Part shown: positions 18,982-24,031 of the stretch, piece after piece | Layout of the letters: each line of letters opens with the position of its first letter | How positions within the stretch are numbered: position 1 is the stretch's first letter | Assembly (NCBI GenBank): GCA_000226015.1 | Contig: JH153308.1 | Coordinates: 81,527-105,557 of the forward strand | Length of the DNA: 24,031 nt | DNA from: Mnemiopsis leidyi | Lineage: Eukaryota > Ctenophora > Tentaculata > Lobata > Bolinopsidae | Reading direction: 5' to 3' | The notes under the pieces: generated by a model | What the model was told of the DNA's origin: nothing | The model's input: only the letters and a program-made list of their open reading frames with translations | The model's database searches: none | Made by a program: the position numbers and the translations under genes

Positions 18982-20280
18982 TCATAGCCTCTCGGAATTT
19001 ATCCTAACAGATTTGCTTGGTTGTTTTCGTGGCCTTTTCTTACTCTTAGGCCAATGGATACGTCCATAATCTGGGACAAAAAAGAAACCATCTCTAGGCT
19101 GTATTTGTTCCCGATCTGGAGAAATAGATATATAAAGTTATAACATGGTGTGAAATTAAATCCGGACAAGTCAGAATTTTTGTATTAACTTAAAGCAAAA
19201 GCCTTATTATCAAAACTATGATGAGGAGTGTTTGAAATTGAAATAGTACATCAATTTCACCCTAGATATACTTATTTAGATTAGTGATATACCAACATTC
19301 GTGTCAAACATACCGGAGTCGGCACCCTTCTCTTCGATCATGATCTCCGACCCTCCTTCGTCTACTACGTCCTCTATTTCACTTCCCGTGTCCATCAAAT
19401 CTAAACTGTCTTCCTCATCTCCTTCTTCCCGTTTTTCCAACACTAGAATCTCGTTGTCATCCACAAATTCCGAGTCTAAAGACCGGGCATCTGAGCAAGA
19501 AAACATGTAATTATTTGTAAATTGTTTTAACTTCTTGCTTTTAAATGATGCAAAAAATTCATGACACCTCTATTGATCTGTTTATTTCCAATTAAATTTA
19601 AGTGCCCTTTAAGTGATAGTATTGGGCTGAACTGGCCTAAATTGCAAGAAACATCGGACAAGCTACAAAGAGATACCAGGTTGAATTATCAAGACTTACA
19701 TGTTAGACACACCAAGGCTAGAATCCTGAAAAATTGAGTTTAAAATAAACTGCAGTCATAGTTAATTTTTTTTCAAAATTTTCAGTTTAATGGATTATCA
19801 ATTACAATTAATTCCCGCTTTAATAATTCGAATCCAAATAAATACATGCAACTATAATTATAATATGATTTACTTTAACAGCACTCTTAGTCTTGATCAT
19901 AGCATTTGCTACCTGGCATTTGCTTATACCTGCTATAATGGCACTTTTAATTCATGACTCAAGGCAGTCTGGTTGGTTTCAAATTGTAAAAATTTACAAT
20001 TTACTAAAATCAAACTTACTGAATTTGTGAATTGCCGGTCTATAGGTAAAAGGAAACCAGTATTATACCACTTCTTATAGCCTTATACTTTTAGCCATAG
20101 CCGTAAGACTATTCATGCAGATGAAATTCTGATTATAGATTGCCACGACAGTGTTGGATTTTGCATTATATTTATATTTATATCTCCAAAGGAGATTGAC
20201 ATATTATAAAACCTATAAATTCACAGCTGTGAATGAGTGTCATCTTACCCGATAAGAACTGATTTGCTGTAAAAGACCAT
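18982..20280 (-). CDS. Secreted acidic/basic precursor with RDGFFF motif, 4 exons
   Basis: Minus-strand exons 20280-20249, 19725-19700 (26-base mini-exon), 19490-19314 and 19115-18982 join without a frame conflict into 122 residues. Splice sites are GG|GTAAGA, TTTTTCAG|GA, AT|GTAAGT, CTTGCTCAG|AT, CCG|GTATGT and TTTCTCCAG|AT; introns are phase 2, 1 and 1. The ATG has A at -3 and G at +4. Residues 1-21 (MVFYSKSVLIGILALVCLTY then A) form a signal peptide split by the mini-exon, with TYA as a plausible cleavage site. Residues 22-78 are very acidic (23 D/E, 4 K/R). Residues 79-122 turn basic and contain PRDGFFFVPDYGRIHW followed by KSKKRPRK. There is no cysteine after the signal peptide. Dibasic KR (39-40) and KKR (104-106) are possible processing sites. 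This charge layout is known from antimicrobial precursors (for example cnidarian arminins) and some neuropeptide precursors; homology to either is not shown. Two GATA-type sites lie about 40-55 bases upstream. Confidence 0.85.
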
Positions 20281-20318
20281 TTCCAAAGACTGTTCCAGTC
20301 CTGCCTTTCTGACCCTAT

Positions 20319-20333
20319 TGATAAAGTCGATAA
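20319..20333. promoter_or_regulatory. Pair of GATA-type sites upstream of the precursor gene
   Basis: TGATAA (20319-20324) and CGATAA (20328-20333) lie 39-53 bases upstream of the minus-strand ATG at 20280. GATA factors drive many invertebrate gut, blood-cell and immune genes, but such short sites are common by chance in AT-rich DNA. Confidence 0.25.
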
Positions 20334-22237
20334 AAATTTTTACTTTAAATCACCATACTAGTAGTATTATTTTGTTGTTAATTCATCATGGTTTTATGAA
20401 CAGTAATTCAGGAATCGGTGATGAACAATTAAAAATGTTGACCTCGAGCTTTAAGTTTATTAAATTATACTGACTTCTTATGAAAGCTACAATACATAGT
20501 ATGACAGGGGTGTGGTAAATGTATAACTATAATATTAGTAAAAAAACAATCAAAGTATTACGTCTTGTAAGTGTAGTTTTTATTAGAAATTTGAGCAGCA
20601 ACTGCTCTATAAGCTTATGACATAAGGGACGCTTCAGATCAATAAGTGATAAGTGACTCGCTTTTACTGAAACCTTTTAGTTTTGGCGGTTTTTGTCGAT
20701 CAATCTCGCTTTATTGGTTACCAAAAGCACATTTCAAAAATAATGTTCATATACGTTGTAAGAAACTTCGGCATCTGATACCTAAAGGTTACAGTTGAAG
20801 TGTTTTATTGCACAAAGGTCAAAGATATAGATATATCGAACCCCAAACTTGGACACGGCTTTGCAAAAACACATCACAACTCGACCAGTGTCCGGATTTA
20901 TCCATATTTTAATACCACCACGCCTACACCAAACAAATCTACGGGTAAATACAGTGGGTCCACTCATTCAAATGAGTTGGCTTGTTAAGAGGCAGTGGTT
21001 ATACGATATAATGAGGAAATTTCAATCGCAGGTGGTCACTTGAAATCAGCAAATGAGGTTAATTGTCATTATGCTTGCAAGCCGCCGCCCCTTAATGCGA
21101 TTTTAATAAGGAACGGCATCCCATCACTAAGAACCTAATTGAGGCAAAACATGCAAAATTACTCGCTGTGACGGCCGGATATAATAGTTGCATTGGCGGT
21201 TTAATCGGACAAATCTCACCGAAATCGATTGTTTGGGGAGCAAATTGTCGAACCCTCTTTAATTTGAGCTTGATCAAAGTTAATTTTAGGCTCCTAACCA
21301 TCTTAACACAAATGAGTAAGTAACGAGAGTCTACGAGGCCAACAAAAGTCAAAATTAGAAGTCGTTAAGAAGTGGCCGATGAAGTTAACGGAGAACAGGA
21401 AAATTCGGTTTCTTGTTTATCAATTCATCGTGATTTATGTTCTTATTCTATATTTCGAGTTCAACTTATACTGCAGTAATCCAGACAACCCGACAATACC
21501 CGACAAGCATAATTAACAAAATTAATTAACTAAATATAATGCCACCTTCCTAAAAAAGTGGAAGTTTGTAATTTGTCGCCTCGGAATGAAAATGTTGACT
21601 TTCATCTGTGGAGGAATTGAAGCACAATCTTCATGTAAAAGATATCAGTGAAACTTAACCATTGTTCGCTCTTCATTATAACCCTTGCTTTTTCAAGTAT
21701 AATTCTATATCTGCCAGAAGGATTATAGCTACGTACTGTACTTATAATCTGACATAGCGAAATATACATGGGAAAGGAAACAGTAGACACCCTCAGAAGA
21801 AATCCAGATTGATGAAATGATGAAGTGTAAATACTTTCTGCTGGAGTTGTCTAGATAAAGAATGAAAAGCTGTCGTTTCACTGGACACAACGGAATTATT
21901 CCTAAAAGCAAATCCAGCCCGTGCCCGTGTCCTGTTTTCTTTGTCTTAATACAATAGCAAAGTTCAGAGATGTTTCCAGAACAGATTCCATCCCGTGATC
22001 AATGTGACGGAGCTCACTTTGATCTGCACATGTAGAACATGGAGGTAGAACAGTAGAACGGACATGAGAATTTCTTCCGCATTAGCTTTGTCCTCATAGT
22101 CATTGCGAAAGCTGAACAAAAGATTAAAAATTGAGATTGAATTGAGATTAAATTCGAAGTTGAAATAATGTTTCACTTTCACCTGAATTTCAATAACTGC
22201 AGCAGGGCGTGTCATTTCAGATTTAGATAAGATATAC
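20334..22237. other. Unassigned region
   Basis: No gene supported. Both strands are open around 21092-21352 (plus-strand frame about 21082-21324, ending MSK; minus frame 86 codons) without a recognised family. Several acceptor- and donor-like sites on the minus strand at 21890-22120 (for example TTTGCTTTTAG| near 21912 and TTTGTTCAG| near 22113) hint at exons of the gene suggested at 22238-22534. I could not assemble a consistent reading frame. Confidence 0.35.
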
Positions 22238-22534
22238 TTATAGATTACGTTGTCCGCCGGATAAACTGCCTTTATTGTCACAAATTATTCCATTTAGATT
22301 CAGTCGAATGAGTGCATTGTCTTCAACCGTACAAATGTAAAGAATCGTTTGATGATGTTTTCTGGGATGTCGCTTCAACTTCAAGCCTAATGAATACAAT
22401 TGGAACAAACGGAAAACCACATACAATCCTAATAATGCCATGCATATATTGATATAAAACTGTGGTCCGCGAAATCCTCTCCAAACCTCCTTGTGGTGCG
22501 GACCAGTTGCACTAACGGGAGTTGTGCTCGCGTA
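22238..22534 (-). other. Possible exon with a membrane helix
   Basis: A minus-strand frame is open for 98 codons (22534-22241) and has an ATG at 22441. It encodes a hydrophobic stretch, FYINICMALLGLYVVFRLF, followed by a basic segment LKLKRHPRKHH, a typical transmembrane-then-cytoplasmic layout. Upstream a minus-strand ATG frame (MIAKDPEAEGLKEKGPGLLA, about 22665-22605) ends at CAG|GTTAGT, but its phase does not fit this frame at any visible acceptor. It might be part of a multi-pass membrane protein gene, or chance. Confidence 0.25.
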
Positions 22535-23310
22535 CTAACGAGTACTAAGGACGGGACTTGCCACCTCGAAACGACCGTAACACGGCTCAGGAAAACTAAC
22601 CTGCTAACAAACCTGGACCTTTCTCTTTCAGCCCCTCAGCTTCAGGATCCTTAGCTATCATCCTCTAGCATAGTATCAAGCAGACCAGATCAAATCTTTC
22701 TCAGCAAGTGAGAGGTAGTAACAACACACAAGAACGACTCATTCTATGGTCCACTTCCAGCGTAAATCTCATATCTCTGTACTCTCCAGGATTTGTATAA
22801 TTATAGTGTTGTCAGGTTTTTAAAATTCCCAGTCGTTTCCTGACTGGCTAGTACCATTTCTTTTCGGAGACGTTTCATAAGCAAATTGCTCTCAGTTAGT
22901 CAGTTCAGCTCAATCGATTAGGACCCATCCATTTTGGGAATAAAGGTCAGAAATCGCCTAGAATTTTCAAGGCTCAATTTCAAGTTCCGTATAATCTAGG
23001 TAATTTTTATTAATAAGGCTAACAATAACTTAAAACGTTTGAATAGGCTTATTACATTAAATCCAGGAATTTTCTCTCAGTTCAGATCCTAAGGTGCTTG
23101 TCTTCAAGTACCCATCAAAATCCTCAAGGGATGCTCTATGTCCACGCCTATCATGAACACAGCAGTTCAATTATAGGTTCCTGGTTAGACACAGGCTCTT
23201 TACTGGACTTTCTCTTGCAGTAATTTTTCAGGATTTAGCTTCGGGGGTTCCTTTTTAGGCCCCTCTCAGGTACAGATCTCCAAAACACGGCCGGTAGCAA
23301 AATTTGATGA
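22535..23310. other. Unassigned, less AT-rich stretch
   Basis: No complete gene. On the plus strand a short frame near 23087-23155 (PKVLVFKYPSKSSRDALCP) follows TTTTCTCTCAG and stops at TGA. It could be a remnant exon or transposon coding relic. Confidence 0.3.
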
Positions 23311-23478
23311 AGCATCCCTGCTTTCTTGAAAGAACCTCTGCCAGCGTTACCAACTCTCACTTTAGCTTCCGAACCCTCAAACCCTCTCCCTAGGATTGAA
23401 GCTCTCAACATCCTAGCTGGTAACAGTTCAGAGGGAGACAAAAGAAGTGATGATTTCTTCCTCCTTGTTGCGTATTAA
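23311..23478 (+). other. Codon-biased open stretch, 55 codons
   Basis: Plus-strand frame between TGA TGA (23305-23310) and TAA (23476-23478), beginning SIPAFLKEPLPALPTLTLAS and ending KRSDDFFLLVAY. It is rich in Pro, Leu and Ser with C-ending codons, unlike the surrounding DNA, and has no ATG. The opposite strand is also open (23235-23441). It may be an exon or a relic. Family not recognised. Confidence 0.22.
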
Positions 23479-23933
23479 AAACATCTGTCGCTATAACAAA
23501 CACTGGGTATTCAACTAGATGGTTCGGACTTTTGATGATGTCTGTCACTTTTAGGCCGTGTTAATACAACTAATATTTTCTTCAAGCTATAACTTTTTTA
23601 GGTCAACACCAACCGTATTTCCAAGATTTGTGTAAATGAATTCCAATACCTACCGACCTAGTATTAATGATATTGGATGAAATTCATCAGCTCCGATAAC
23701 GACACAGGAACCCTTGATTCACTCGAAAGAAGGGTGATAACCCACTAGGACATACAATCCTGACAACTACCTGTTGACAATAACCTGACGTTTTACGATA
23801 GGGGCCCCTGGGTGATTACCTGGGGTAGGCTAGAAAACAGGTCAAGTATCAGCTAACAAGGTTGTTACATATTTCTAGGACAACTTCACCGCGTTGCCAG
23901 ATTCCAAATTTGCCCTACATATGCATAGCTAAG
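23479..23933. other. Spacer
   Basis: No gene or clear repeat seen, apart from C/G-tract sequence (GGGGCCCC near 23801). Confidence 0.5.
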
Positions 23934-24031
23934 GGGTCGTTCACATATGACGTCAGCAAATTTTCGGTTATTTTTACCCCCGTCCCCCCCTCCGTCATCA
24001 TTCGTCATCATGACAAAACCCCATCTAAATG
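23934..24031 (+). mobile_element. Dispersed repeat end, C-tract family (copy B)
   Basis: GGGTCGTTCACATATGACGT, AAATTTTCGGTTATTTTTACC, a C-rich tract, then repeated CGTCATCAT. It shares block order and several exact blocks with the minus-strand copy at 11411-11541. The element continues beyond the right edge of the window. Confidence 0.55.

Noticed and set aside
18982..19115. Resemblance of R-[DG]-G-F-F-F-x-P followed by basic residues to the end of an insulin B chain (RGFFYTPK).
   Set aside because: Neither the acidic exon nor either terminal exon encodes a cysteine after the signal peptide, so the B/A-chain disulfide framework is absent. The match is a short aromatic motif only.
19301..19510. 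Plus-strand serine-rich ORF of 69 codons.
   Set aside because: It is antisense to the acidic exon, which has matching splice sites and a complete gene model on the minus strand.
1..24031. CRISPR array or prokaryotic operon structure.
   Set aside because: Tandem repeats here have no regular unique spacers, and the genes have GT-AG introns, GPI and ER-anchor signals, and eukaryotic families.

Overview
This is eukaryotic, almost certainly invertebrate animal DNA. It is AT-rich, with GT-AG introns, long gene-poor spacers, simple-sequence tracts, foldback repeats and a tRNA-derived SINE-like head. The families seen (a PKA-type kinase tail, a CYP46-like P450, a GPI-anchored Ly6/three-finger protein) are metazoan. 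I cannot fix the phylum from sequence alone.

Layout. 1-360 is a palindrome-rich repeat whose first 222 bases recur without a mismatch at 1321-1542. The terminal exon of a cAMP-dependent protein kinase catalytic subunit (1585-1756, +) lies 42 bases after the second copy; the rest of that gene is to the left of the window. 2160-2860 holds two unrecognised ORFs. 3783-5306 (+) is a complete intronless cytochrome P450 of CYP46-like character. 6680-6912 is a long palindrome joined to a tRNA-like SINE head. 7584-7940 is a foldback element whose centre carries the same GTAACTG motif that makes a large minisatellite at 8259-8935. 9-12.4 kb has no convincing gene but contains one copy of a G/C-tract repeat family (11411-11541) that reappears at the right edge (23934-24031).

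12482-14694 (+) is a three-exon gene for a 117-residue secreted, GPI-anchored, ten-cysteine Ly6/uPAR protein. Its second intron carries a foldback element of about 1.4 kb with a 411-base assembly gap in its centre.

The most interesting part is on the minus strand at 17.1-20.3 kb. Four phase-compatible exons (20280 down to 18982) encode a 122-residue precursor: signal peptide, strongly acidic pro-region with no cysteine, then a basic C-terminal part containing the motif R-D-G-F-F-F-x-P. A second terminal exon of nearly equal length and the same entry phase (17267-17137) encodes R-G-G-F-F-F-x-P followed by a basic tail. A weaker third trace lies near 17981-18070. This looks like a local family, or a set of alternative terminal exons, of secreted anionic-propart/cationic-tail precursors. 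The layout is that of antimicrobial or regulatory peptide precursors. I do not recognise the family.

20.3-24 kb is mostly unassigned, with a possible membrane-helix exon (22238-22534, -) and a codon-biased open stretch (23311-23478, +). The genes here belong to unrelated families and are not evidently co-functional.
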